Origin: Gracilaria vermiculophylla
Lineage: Eukaryota; Rhodophyta; Florideophyceae; Gracilariales; Gracilariaceae
DNA length: 64,000 nt
Direction of reading: 5' to 3'
NCBI GenBank assembly: GCA_019155205.2
Contig: JAHNZQ020000016.1
Coordinates: 465,527 to 529,526 of the forward strand
A program made the translations under genes and the position numbers. The notes beneath the pieces are model-generated. The model saw only the letters and a program-made list of their open reading frames with translations, searched no databases and was not told the origin of the DNA. Every line of letters begins with the position of its first letter. Position 1 is the first letter of the stretch. Shown here piece by piece: positions 10,736 to 21,576 of this stretch.

Positions 10736-11674
10736 CTACGTGCTCACCATTGTTCCCGCACCCGAGCTTTGTCCAGCTGGCAACTGGTCTCCAAAGCTCC
10801 CGGAAGAGGGTGAGAGTGCAGTTCTGTCAAGTGATAACAAATTTGAGTCTAGATGTATCTCCGCACCCTTCAGCTGTGGTGGTAGTGGTGCGGCTGCAGT
10901 AGGGAATTCCAGATGATTCTTTTGTGCCCATAAGTTGAGAAAAATACCAAACTGCTTGGCCTGTCTTCTTCGTATTGCAGTACTGGCGGCAGCTGCGTTT
11001 GGGGCTAGAGCTTCGGCATGAATATTTGCAAGGTTAGTCGCTCTAGTTTTCTGTTCTTTCTTGACTTTTCGTTCTGCTCGGAGTCGTTTATGCTTTATAA
11101 ATTCAGCCTCGTGGTTCTCAATTCGCTTCCGCTTTTCCTTACGCGATTCCTGCTGTCGTGCTAAAGTGTTCGATGCTTTATCCTCAGACGAATACGTTCG
11201 CTTCGAAGCTTCATACTTATAGTCCAACACAGCTTGGTCGAGGAGATGTGTAGCGCTGCCTTCTGAATGACCACAGCGAACGGCAGCAAGTTGTCCCTCC
11301 GTTCCATCATCACCGTCGCTAGCGGCAATGGGAATATCTTTAGCCATGCGAGAGACGGTTGTGCATAAATACAGAATATGGGATGCTTTGACGCCGCGCA
11401 TGTACTGTCGTCTCCAGGACATGTTGAACTTTTCTTGCTGCTGAATTATTTGGGCATCGGGAATATGGCACAGTTTCGCATCGTTTGCGACGATGGAACA
11501 TGTCTTTTCTAGAGTTTTCTGCTTCTGCATTGGGGCGCCAAGAACAGTGAGTTATGTGAGAACCCATGTCATTTCTACTTTGTTCATCACGAAGCGTCCG
11601 GGGCTTGGTGCAGGCTGAGGATCTGCAAGTTGCGCTGTCGGGCTTTCCTGAGATGTAGGTGGAGGAGACGGCAT
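10736..11674 (-). pseudogene. Harbinger ORF1-like pseudogene (in-frame stop)
   Basis: The reading starts at ATG 11674 (MPSPPPTSQESP...), runs to a TAA at 11552-11554 directly after VEMTWVLT, and continues in the same frame to 10736. Beyond the stop it has a helical N-terminal domain with LEKTCSIVANDAKLC and NMSWRRQYMRG, probably the DNA-binding unit. A long basic coiled coil follows (KEKRKRIENHEAEFIKHKRL and onward), then a Pro/Ser-rich tail. This is the expected partner of the transposase pseudogene at 9254-10471, in convergent orientation with 264 bp between them. One stop codon separates it from an intact 312-residue protein. Confidence 0.55.
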
Positions 11675-11903
11675 TTTGGAAGATTGTGATCGGATGTCGA
11701 AAGGACAGCACAGGATTGGAGTGAAAAGGTGATCACGGGAATGTGCTAGCACTTAAAGGTACCAGTACGCCGACCGTGTACGTTGCTATTTTGCCTCCTA
11801 GTTTGAAAACAACTCGGATCCTAACCCATCACCGGTTTCCTGATTAAACGAAAAAACGCTGATGTGTTGTGTTCTTCTGTTGATAACGCAAGCAAATGCT
11901 TAA

Positions 11904-12786
11904 TTAAAAACGGCTAATACATACTTTTACATCAGGCAAAAAGAAAAACACATCGCTAGCAAAGTAGTCGTGCTGCCACCCGTTGTAGAACTTATTTTGA
12001 ATGATTTTATTGAAGCTTTGTTGCAAATATAGTTGGAGTCTATGTGTCACGGCGTAGACATCCCATACAAGAGAATCGTTTTCTTTCAATGTTTCTCTAA
12101 ACTTTTGTACTTCATACATGTTAGGCATCAAAAGTCTCGAAGCGTGATTTTGTGCCAGAACCTGAAGCAATACTTCTCTTCTAAAGCGAAAAAATACAGA
12201 TGCTGCAATGCCTGTTGTCTCAAAAAGAATACAGAATGCAGCACACGGTGTTGGAATCCAAGTCATTTGCAGACCTCGAGAAGGGTGCATCCTAGTTACG
12301 GATAATTTTTATTGGATAACGGTTAAATTGGAAAATACCCGTTACAATATTTACAAGTCACTATTATCTGTCACATCAAGTCCTATAGAGTACATAAGCT
12401 CGCAGCCCAACCTACACAGCTGTGTAAAAGAACCTTAGCGTTTTTTTTGACCGAGAAGATTTACCAACAACCTTTTTCTTTTTCTTCACATGGGCCTCTA
12501 GAGCGGTAACGAGCCAATATTAGTGCCAAACACCATGATGCGTTAAGTGTACGAGGTTTACTGCGATAAAATAGACGAGCAAACATTCGAATATTGAACC
12601 CATCAGAGGTGAAGGGAGAGTACATACTTTATTGATAGAGGTTGTGAAATGCTCAAGAAGGTAACAAAAAGCGGCATGATCAAATCCACAGTGTGCTGAG
12701 TGACGCATCGCATCCTGAGCCAGAACGAATCTGAAACGCAGAAAAATTAGCATGCTCTCGTGCGCGTCGTATGACGCGGCGATCAT
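11904..12786 (-). pseudogene. Third transposase remnant (DDE-like), badly decayed
   Basis: Two minus-strand pieces. The C-terminal one (11904-12290) reads from TWIPTPCAAFCILFE through EVQKFRETLKENDSLVW and LQLYLQQS to MIQNKFYNGWQHDYFASDVF-type wording. That pattern is familiar from algal and oomycete DDE-superfamily endonucleases, in which an invariant Asp opens the LKLYLQ segment. Here that position reads VTHRLQL, so the Asp is absent. The N-terminal piece (12520-12786) contains HCGFDHAAFCYLLEHF, typical of the region before the catalytic core. Between them the frame is broken. Assignment rests on recalled family patterns, not a search. Confidence 0.4.
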
Positions 12787-13642
12787 GACGTGTCACTCAT
12801 TCGAGAATCAGTGTCTTGCGCAACAACCTACGACGGTGGGCTCTGAAGTACTTTGCAAAGAGAGCGATGATAAAGGGCTTCATCGCTTCTTGGAGTTAGC
12901 GCTTGTAAGTCCTGGGTTGGCTTTTGGAAAATAACACTTTGAGGACGATATCATTGTTTACTACACTAAACGTTAGACCGTTTGAGTGTAGTCTTATTTT
13001 GTGTGTTTGTCTTTCCTGCGCGAGCGCACATTATATGCTTCAAAAAGTTATATTCGAATGTGGGTTTTTGTACATTCTCAACTTTGGTTTTTAGGAATCC
13101 CCTAGTGAGGAATGCTCTGTTGCACTAGTCTCTCGTATTCGCCCCATCTTGAATATGTAATATCCATAGTGTCTGGCTATTATCTCATCTATCGTTGGAA
13201 CAAAACTTGTCACACAGATAATCGAATAAGGAAAAGATACTTGTAGGTGTAACGGGTTGATAGTTGGTGTTTCCTATTTCGAGCGGACGTTTGTTAGATG
13301 GCAATGCTTCATGCTGCAATCTGAGGAGAAGATTGCAACAAATGAAGCCACCACGTCACTATCTTCCGGACACCTGGCAATCTCGGAGTACGGTCAAATC
13401 TAACGTATCGCTTCTGGTTTCCTTCCAGGACTCTCAAAAAGAGCGTGCGATCTAAATCGCGATAAAAGGTGATACTTAAGATCAGGTTCAAAACGCGCAA
13501 GGTCTCAGCATGGCTTGAAATCGCTTCTGTGCTTCCTAATTGTTTGAATATTGTTGTGAAGGCCCTTTCCTTAAAGCCAAAAGGAAAACTTTCGGAAAAG
13601 CTTCACTATTTGCTGGATCTTCTCAACCTTCTCAGCCGAATG
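12787..13642. other. No gene recognised
   Basis: About 850 bp between a transposase remnant and the aquaporin gene. Only short ORFs (68 residues or fewer) occur and none resembles a protein family. It probably holds the 3' flank of the aquaporin gene, which is transcribed toward it. Confidence 0.4.
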
Positions 13643-14446
13643 CTAGTCATCCTTTGCACGCGTTTCTGCGGTTGAGGACGACTTTGGTCTGACTTTGCTT
13701 GACAACCTCCGTGCCAGACGTCGAGAGAAACGTTTCTCATCAAAGGACCACCGGTACAAACTCGCGGCAAGCAGAGCTCCGGAAACAGGACCTATCCAAT
13801 ACACTTCGTGATTCTTCCACAGGTTCTCGAATAGTGACAACGCAAGCGACATAGCGGGATTCATGCACGCCCCGGTCAGTTCTCCTGCTCCGGCCACCAT
13901 AGCTACTGTGATAGACGTCATCACACTCCACTTCTTGATGATAGCCGTCTTACCAAAGATCGGGTCTAACGCGAGCACAAGCACGCACATCATAAATGTT
14001 ATACCCGTTTCAATTGCCACAGCACCCACATATGATAAACCTTCATGCGGTTGTGGCGGAGAAAATCTCGAATGCGTTTCACCCACAAATATCGTTTCTG
14101 CACCCCGACGCACAAGTAGTGTACCGAATACGTGTCCCAGGAATTGTGCCACGCCCATCACCAACGCATTATCGGCAGAGAGCTTTCCAGCGAGAGCCAA
14201 GGCGAGAGTGACAACTGGGTTAACAGGACTGCCAAAAGAAAGACCGAACATTTCCCAAACTCCCATCGCACAGACTAGCGCAGATAAGAACAATTGAGAG
14301 GGGGGGAATTGTCCCAACCTCGGGTTCATGGAGCGGAGGAAATTCGAGTCTGATAGGAAGAAGAGCCACAGAATACTAGATGTCCAAAGAACGACTGCAA
14401 GGAACTCGCGAAGAAAAAGTCGCGTTGATCCTCGCACAGAGGTCAT
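13643..14446 (-). CDS. Aquaporin / major intrinsic protein
   Basis: A 267-residue, intronless MIP channel, the normal family length. Six hydrophobic segments and two half-helices are visible. The first pore motif is NPV (GSPVNPVVTLALALAG, about residue 75) and the second is NPA (GACMNPAMSLALSL, about residue 195). MIPs pass water or small neutral solutes through membranes. Two deviations matter. Ala is replaced by Val in the first motif. The residue after the second NPA is Met instead of the near-invariant Arg of the aromatic/arginine filter. Loss of this Arg is known in SIP-type and other unorthodox aquaporins, so substrate range cannot be assumed. The tail is basic and Ser-rich (RRLARRLSSKVRPKSSS). 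It stands alone between transposon debris and a gene-poor stretch. Confidence 0.9.
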   Translation of the reverse strand: MTSVRGSTRLFLREFLAVVLWTSSILWLFFLSDSNFLRSMNPRLGQFPPSQLFLSALVCAMGVWEMFGLSFGSPVNPVVTLALALAGKLSADNALVMGVAQFLGHVFGTLLVRRGAETIFVGETHSRFSPPQPHEGLSYVGAVAIETGITFMMCVLVLALDPIFGKTAIIKKWSVMTSITVAMVAGAGELTGACMNPAMSLALSLFENLWKNHEVYWIGPVSGALLAASLYRWSFDEKRFSRRLARRLSSKVRPKSSSTAETRAKDD

Positions 14447-16720
14447 TGTGGGTGTTCGGAAATGCAGGAGGCTCAGCCGCGTGTATATCGATTGCAGTCC
14501 TTCACAACAGTCTGACTACGGTCAAAGTCGGTTAACCTCGCCTGGGTTTTTTTGAAGGTAAGGAACAGGACAGGGTATGTAAAACAATTCAAGCGCCCTG
14601 TAGCAAACACGAAGATGTGGTCTGCAATCACGAATATGCATCATCAATCGAATTGATGACACGAGACAGCAACAATCTTCATCAAACGCGCCTGAACAAG
14701 AGGGTCTTACACTCAGCGAGTTTTTAATTCATGTTTTATCTAAATGGCACAAATTAGCCTCGTTACAAACATATCGCTCTACAGAAGGGTTCACGAAAAG
14801 GGTTGTCAATTCTTTCACCTTCACCTTCGGATCTTTCGATCACACCTTAGTTCATGATGTGTGTGAGTGCCATGTCTTCTTTTTATCGATGCAGTCTACT
14901 GCATGGGTCCGGATCATTGCAACAAATGTGGATCTTCTTTACGGTAAAACGCGAACAAGAATATAAAGTTTTGGCGTGAGGATTCTTAGAGTTGTCGTGG
15001 GGAATGTAGCGGTGTGGTACATGGTCGGTGTCATGCATGCGCGTTTATCATTATCGGTGCTGGCTTTGACGGATTAGTTACTTACGCAGGTTTTTCGCGC
15101 ATGCGCACATGTTGCTGGTTCTTGATCAGTTCAGCAAGTGGTCAACTTACCCTTCCAAGCGTTAGACCACAATTTGCCGCATACAATTACCTTTGCACAG
15201 GTGTTTCCGCGGAAGTTTATGCTTGGAGCTATTTTCACTTATTTCTTCTTTGAAATGAATGGAATGGGTTTAGTGTCGGCGCCAGTCTGTTTGGTATCGC
15301 AAGATAAATGTAGCTCCTCACGCGAGCAACGATCCTGATGAGGAGTTATTGAAATCAGCGCAACGTCCTAGTGCCCTGAGTCACGAAGGGCACCTATTCT
15401 AGTCTTGAGGATGGGTGGTATAATCTGACTCGCAAAAGAGTGAACTCGCCGAACAATTTGCCTTCCAGGCAATCATTTGTTTATTGAATTTCTAGAGTAA
15501 CTTGGGGGAATAAATTCATCCAGGTCCGTGGCAAAACTTGTGTTCGGCTCCACGAAGCATGAGACACAGGTAGTGGTATCCATTTAAGAATTTTAGGAAT
15601 GAAGTAGAGAGGACTCTTCCTCTATGGAGACTGCAGCCATGACTGCCAGGCAGACGCTTCGAGCTCTCTTCAGCAACTTACCAGGTACTCAGAAGTCGTC
15701 AACTTGAGGTACCACGGTGCACGCTATACATCCGCGGTATCATCAGAGCAGATAGTCTTTTGCTTCTGCATGAGTAAACATCATTAGAGAGCTCGATCGA
15801 TCCCACCAAGGGTTCAAGTGCAGTTGCGGGAATCCGAAAGACGCATGTTATTCCGTACAAGAATAAAATGGATCGTTCGGGAATCAAACAACTCACTAAA
15901 CGCCAAGTCTATTGGATCAATTGTATGAAAAGAAGCTGCTAGCTGATATACCCGCTGTTGTCGCTCCTAAGAGTAGGAGAAAAACACTAACAAACTGTTA
16001 TAACGCGCGAAGACATGAAGAGAACTTCGAGAAGGAAATGGAATTTGACATTCCGCAAACAGCGGTTGCCAAGGTCGCGACTAGCGACTACACCGTACCA
16101 TATAAGTAACAATAACGTGAGATCATTGAACAGCGAGAAAAACGCAGGGCCGTACCGTGTTCCGTGGCACGCTTTCACTATGCCATGGCTCTTCGGAAGA
16201 TATGGGGCGCCGTCGTCATGGTTGACTGAACCGGGGAGACCGCTGAGGCACGTCTGCTCCGAATCGCCGGCGAGCTGCTTCAAATAGTCCCTTGCACTGT
16301 AAGCAGCATGCTTTGAAATATGAGGAAAACTTAAGATTTTGGATCCGCGTTTAGTAAATATTACCGTCGTCGAAGGCCTTGTCGCTCGTGACTCTTCTAT
16401 TGAACTTGTGTCCCAACATACCCGAAGTTTGTCTCTCTTTTGGTTCAGCCAAAAGAAACGCGAGACATTTGCCAGCCAGAGGCTGTGAGATGCACACTGG
16501 AAACTTATTGATTCGCATGTGGCCTAGCTTATTTCATTGACGGAATAACTAGAGCTGTTTTCTGCTTTGAAGTGACATTGTGCAAAGAATTCTGTGATTA
16601 AGTGAGAAGACTATCTATAGTTGGCTGAACATAACTATTTAAAACTTTCCACAATCACCGAAAAAATAATTTAAAACGAACGAAACAACAAGAGGAGTTG
16701 ACAACCCCAAAGACCACTCA
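14447..16720. other. No gene recognised; promoter flanks of MIP and RRP6
   Basis: A 2.3 kb stretch between two divergent genes. ORFs are short (98 residues or fewer). The frame at 15912-16109 looks slightly protein-like and basic but has no recognisable motif, and nothing supports a start or a transcript. The last 150 bp before RRP6 are A-rich, consistent with a 5' leader. Confidence 0.4.
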
Positions 16721-19486
16721 ATGATGGATGAAATAAGTTCCAAGCAAGTTTGCTCTGAAGTATTGAAGGCTCTTGAAAAAGCAATTCGATGTTCTCAGAA
16801 TCTACCGGAAAGAAAAGAGTTGCAGCTCATTAGAGTCACATCTCCGAGTCTCAAAGAGGATGGAAATCAACTAACAGAACGGGTGCTTTCGGAAATCAAA
16901 TCTGTGGCATCCCGATATGCTGTATCTTCAGCTTCCTCGGATACCGATTCCAATCCATCGCAATCATCTGGCTCTTTAAGTATTCGAGACTCAATGTTTG
17001 ATCAAGCCGCTGAGACGACAGACGAAGCGCTTCAACATTTCAACGTTGCACTTGACGGAGCAAGGAAGATAAAGAACGCAATTGTTCCACCTCAAGGTGC
17101 GCTTGGGCCGAAACCATCTGCTCCACGAGTGGGAATCGGGTACATTGGTCGGTCGTACGGAGGTGCCTTGGACATAGAGAAGCCACAGATTCACTTTCCA
17201 GACTATCCCGTGGACAATTCTGATGCTCCTTTTGTTCCTCCCTACGTCAAGGATCAAGCTAGCGATCCAAGCATGTTACAAGCAAATGCAGGCAAGCATT
17301 CTACCACCAACGTTGAGACATACTTGCAAGAATTATACAAGAAAAACTCAAACCCCGATTGTGATCAGAGACACCCGTATGAAAATGAAATTATGAGCGC
17401 TCAGCAAGAAATGTCTTCGAAAGACTTTAAGATTGACCAAGTGACAATATATAAACCGATAAAGTCCACACCGTGCACTTTCATAACCACTGAAGAAGAA
17501 CTTTTCAATATGGTTGAAAGGCTGAAAAACGCTAGCTCTATCGCCGTTGATCTTGAGAATCACAGTTTGCGGTCATACCAAGGATTCACGTGCCTCATTC
17601 AAATATCAACTAGAGAGGAGGATATTGTAATTGATGCATTGCGGTTAAGAGGAAGTTTGCATAGAGCGCTAGCTCCCGTTTTCACTGACGAGACGGTTGT
17701 CAAAGTCCTTCACGGTGCCGACAAGGATGTTCAATGGCTAGAACGTGATTTTGGTATCTATGTTGTGAATATGTTTGATACAGGGCAGGCCGCTCGCCTC
17801 CTGAAGCTGCCTTCAGCTTCACTTTCTTTTCTTCTCGCCCATTTTTGTGATGTCTCTGGGATCAACAAAAAGAAATTCCAACTGGCAGATTGGCGTCAAC
17901 GTCCTCTCCCGAAGAGCATGTTCGAATATGCTCGTTCAGACACGCACTATCTTCTGTACGTCTACGATCGTTTACGCTGCGAACTGGCAAAAAAGGGCTT
18001 GCTACAAAAGGCATGGGAGCGTTCAGCTGGTATTTCCAGAAAGCGACACAGGAAAGCACTGTTTGAGCCTGGAGTGGCAAAACATTTAGCAGCTCGTCAT
18101 TCCCTCAGATTTGACAAGCATCAGATTCGATTGCTTGAAGAACTTTGTAAATGGCGGGATGTGACTGCAAGAGAGGAAGACGAGAGCTATCCTTATGTTG
18201 CGCCGCTGAAAGTTTTATTCGGCATTGTTCGCGCCAGAGATAAAGCGAGGACGGTTGAAGGCCTAATGAAACATGGATTTCCCGGTGGGTTTATTCCTCC
18301 CCTAGTTTATAAGAATTCAAAGAAGCTTACCGAACTCATAAGGGATGCACTTGATGCCAAGCTGGATACCGGTGCCGAAGACAAAAACGTTGGTTGCTGC
18401 AATAATTTAGGGAGGCCTCTGAATGGTCTTTCTATTCATACAGAGACCGAATTCATTCTAACCAAGTCACATAAGCAGGCTGGTGTGTGTAATAGACGCG
18501 TTACGGAGAATATGAAGTCTTCTGACGTACCAAATACTCTTGTTTCTCCGCCGAGTGATGGCGAGACAGAAAATCATGAATTAGCCGAACGAGCCGTGGA
18601 AAAGAAGACAACAAATTCACTCCCAAACTGCTTGAAATTGAACATAAGAAGCACTTCCCGATCAGCTCTACTAGACTCAGATTCTGACTCTGACAGTGTC
18701 GATCTCGAGCACCGTTCTCATATCCGTCATGAAGCTGGAAACAATCTATTGGAGGGCGGAAAAGAATCGGCGTGTGTCGCATCAGAAGTTGTCCCTTCGA
18801 AAAAGTCGTATGAAGGCGAAATCCCGGATTCGAGTGACGCAAGAGCAATCGACAAACCGTGCAATGTCGACGAAACAGTGCATTCCGCACAAGAAGGACG
18901 TAATTGGATCGTTGAAAGTCAAAAATGTTCGGCAAAGACTGCAGAACAATCCGCGTTTGATCTAGGAGGTAAGGCAGTCGATGAACAGAAAGAAAATTGT
19001 GGGGAAACAGTACAGAAAACTCTCAATGACAAGGTAGCACAAGTCAAAGCAGAAATAGCCGCAGAACAGCAGCGGATACGAGCGTCTCTTGACTTTCCTG
19101 TAGAGCTTGATGAACCTGGAAAAAAAGAAAATGATGCAGTGAATAAGGAAGACACTGAAGTTGAGGAGCACAAATCGAAAGCTGAGGAGGAAATTATCTC
19201 GCTAAGAGAAGCGGCAAGACGAACAGAAAAGACTAAGTCGAAGAAGCGAAAAAGAAAAGTGAAGCAACCCTCCTCGCACGAAAAGGCGACGCCCTTACCA
19301 CCATTACCAGCATTTAATTACGAAAAGGCTATAGCAAGTGAAAAGCAGACAAGTCAAACAGAAACAGGTTCCGATCAGTTTCATCCCATGCGAAAGTTAC
19401 GCGAAGATTGGAAAAAAGATGGCACGCGCAGAGTGAGGAAGAGACGGCGAGGTAAAGGTCAATCGATGAGTTTCAAATCGAGGTAA
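16721..19486 (+). CDS. RRP6: Exosome 3'-5' exonuclease RRP6 (EXOSC10)
   Basis: A 921-residue intronless protein. RRP6 is the nuclear catalytic subunit of the RNA exosome; it trims rRNA, snoRNA and aberrant transcripts from the 3' end. The domain order is complete. An N-terminal PMC2NT-like helical region spans about 1-120. A linker follows with the family hallmark RHPYENEI just before the catalytic domain. The DEDDy exonuclease spans about 255-440: Asp and Glu in AVDLENHS at about 277/279, Asp in HGADKDVQWL at about 334, and Tyr/Asp in YARSDTHYLL at about 404-408. An HRDC domain spans about 460-545. A long acidic/basic C-terminal tail follows with nuclear-signal-like KKRKRKVK and RRVRKRRRGK. 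All metal-binding residues are present, so it should be active. The double-Met start gives a sensible N-terminus. Confidence 0.96.
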   Translation: MMDEISSKQVCSEVLKALEKAIRCSQNLPERKELQLIRVTSPSLKEDGNQLTERVLSEIKSVASRYAVSSASSDTDSNPSQSSGSLSIRDSMFDQAAETTDEALQHFNVALDGARKIKNAIVPPQGALGPKPSAPRVGIGYIGRSYGGALDIEKPQIHFPDYPVDNSDAPFVPPYVKDQASDPSMLQANAGKHSTTNVETYLQELYKKNSNPDCDQRHPYENEIMSAQQEMSSKDFKIDQVTIYKPIKSTPCTFITTEEELFNMVERLKNASSIAVDLENHSLRSYQGFTCLIQISTREEDIVIDALRLRGSLHRALAPVFTDETVVKVLHGADKDVQWLERDFGIYVVNMFDTGQAARLLKLPSASLSFLLAHFCDVSGINKKKFQLADWRQRPLPKSMFEYARSDTHYLLYVYDRLRCELAKKGLLQKAWERSAGISRKRHRKALFEPGVAKHLAARHSLRFDKHQIRLLEELCKWRDVTAREEDESYPYVAPLKVLFGIVRARDKARTVEGLMKHGFPGGFIPPLVYKNSKKLTELIRDALDAKLDTGAEDKNVGCCNNLGRPLNGLSIHTETEFILTKSHKQAGVCNRRVTENMKSSDVPNTLVSPPSDGETENHELAERAVEKKTTNSLPNCLKLNIRSTSRSALLDSDSDSDSVDLEHRSHIRHEAGNNLLEGGKESACVASEVVPSKKSYEGEIPDSSDARAIDKPCNVDETVHSAQEGRNWIVESQKCSAKTAEQSAFDLGGKAVDEQKENCGETVQKTLNDKVAQVKAEIAAEQQRIRASLDFPVELDEPGKKENDAVNKEDTEVEEHKSKAEEEIISLREAARRTEKTKSKKRKRKVKQPSSHEKATPLPPLPAFNYEKAIASEKQTSQTETGSDQFHPMRKLREDWKKDGTRRVRKRRRGKGQSMSFKSR

Positions 19487-20157
19487 ACCCTGGGTACCAC
19501 TATATTGACCACTGCGGACAAACGGCAACTTGATATTCTTGAACTTGACCGCTGGATAGCGACCTAAACTTGTGTATCCCATGGAACCTTAAGCAACAAA
19601 TCGACGAGCCAACACGTTCGGAATTCGTCCCAAGCCATATCTCCTACTTTCAACAACTTCACGATTGTGAGGGGTTATTTCTTGCTCATCCCCTAAGTTA
19701 TGAAGTCGGGATCGGCCCACAGTGGAAAAGATCATATTTTGTCCCTTTTAAATCCGTCGGTTCCGCTGTACGCACCAGGATGCGTCGTTTGGCGTTCTGA
19801 ACGCGCTAAACCTAGAAGGACGGCAATATTCGTAACAGTTCAAAATGTAATGCGTCGGAAACTTGATATGACTTTAAACTTGGCAAATGAAGCCGACCTC
19901 ATTTTCATTTTTATACTGTATGCTTGACGTTCGATACGTCATATAAAAGGTGGGTGTCGTAGGTCTTTGTGTACACAACTTTGGCTTCTAAAACAGAAAA
20001 CAGACGTCGTAGTAAGCGAAACACTGTAGCGTTCCAAATGATACTGTTTTCTTATGTACTTTTAATGTATCTCGCGTGCCAAGCGCGTTTCCACAAACAG
20101 AATCGGCGCCCACAGAGCGTGTACAAGGCTACACAATTCGGCCACACCTCTATTATT
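19487..20157. other. No gene recognised
   Basis: The 3' flank of RRP6. A TATA-like CATATAAAAGG lies at about 19940-19950, but the frame after it (19969-20226, 85 residues) has no recognisable feature. Nothing else stands out. Confidence 0.35.
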
Positions 20158-20524
20158 TCAAGCTTTGAGATCAACCATAAACGATTCGTCGACTTTCTTT
20201 CCCATTCCATCGCTCGCTGCATCTGACCACTTTACAACCATGTCATTTTGAATACAGTCCAAAGCACGGTTTTTAGCAGCGCGAGAAGCAGCAATCTTGA
20301 GCCTCTGTTTGTGAGTCTCCGCCAAAAACCTCCAATAGCGCATCTCTGCGCGGAGTGAGCTTAAGAAGGCGACAGAGCTCTCCAGCGCTATCAAGGCAAA
20401 AACTGCCTTTGATCCCTGGTTCTAATGCGTTCAGTACAGACTCCGCGGTCTGGAGACACCCGTTTGAATTGTTATCGCTGTCTTGTTTTGGCCGAAATTT
20501 GGAACTCTGGGGTTTGAGTTCCAT
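20158..20524 (-). pseudogene. ORF1-like coiled-coil fragment
   Basis: Two overlapping minus-strand frames appear to be one protein split by a frameshift near 20350-20370. The upstream frame ends its good part in CLDSAGELC and the downstream frame continues LLSSLRAEMRYWRFLAETHK followed by a basic helix (QRLKIAASRAAKNRALD). The short acidic/Ser-rich lead plus basic coiled coil resembles the C-terminal half of transposon ORF1 proteins elsewhere in this window. No DNA-binding part or transposase was found nearby. Assignment is tentative. Confidence 0.3.
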
Positions 20525-21576
20525 TCGACCGACTGCTTTAACTCAAGTACTCATATGATTTGTACAAAAGTAGACTATTGAAAGATACATGTTTTTACTA
20601 TCTTTACACCAAGTTATGAAGGGAACAGGTCATAAATTTTTCCGTGAGAGAAGGTTGCTTGCTGCTCGTTCTTCTTGGAATCGTGATATGGAAGATAAAC
20701 GAGCCATTAGAGGTCTTGATTGAAACGAGGCATTACAAATTTTTCGACGCATTACATGTTGAACTGATACACCTCTTACTTTCATAAATCTCTTTCTGTG
20801 CATAATTGATTCACAGACAAGGGCCATCATCTAAAATTAGTCAAGCATATCCACAACGAAAAAAAGAAACTACCACCCCTATACTTTTAGTGGCTGGCGA
20901 TGCAAATCTTCGCGAGCTAGCAGTCGCCCTTATACCCTCCTACCAGGGGTTGGTAGGTACGAGGGGTAGCAATACTTTAATTCCGTTTGAAGGAACTCCT
21001 GCAGCGGTACGAATGCTTCGAGCGGCCATCTCCATTTGTGGTGGCCACTTTACACGTAGGCTTGCCCTGTCAACTATCTGCTGAATTCCGCATAAGTCTC
21101 ATGAGTCCACCACGCTGTGAGATATGGCGCCGATAACTCTGGATCATTATACTGTGCCTGCAGGAGTGCACTCATGTTTGAGGTAATGTAGCAACGGTTT
21201 TTCGGCGTACGCAACTAACCTTCAATTAATACTTAATTAGAGTTTGTGCTAGAACAAATCTCGTACAAATCTCGTATATTCAGCGCACACGAAAGTAACG
21301 TGTACAGCCTGTACGAGAATTGTACAACGTGTGTATACGAGATCTCGTCTGCTCGCAGAGTTTCACGAGTATCTCCTCGTTCCTTTTTATGACAACTTGA
21401 GCATGATTGAAAATACAGCAAAAAAACACCATTGCACCTTACTTGGCGCTTATAGCTCGACGACAAACGCTTTGAGCCGGAAAAGCGAGAGCGTATGCAA
21501 TCATTGGAAGAACGTAGTAAGGTTCTTAGCATAATGGAACACTTGAATCGAAAGTTACAAACACGAGTCCTTCATC
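20525..21576. other. No gene recognised
   Basis: About 1 kb with only short ORFs; the frame at 20806-21084 (92 residues) has no known motif. A short tandem-like stretch near 21256-21280 repeats a CTCGTACAA/CTCGTATA core. A motif ATTAGAGTTTGTGC at 21236-21249 has an inverted near-copy at about 23950-23965, beyond the O-GlcNAc-transferase-like pseudogene. Confidence 0.35.
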
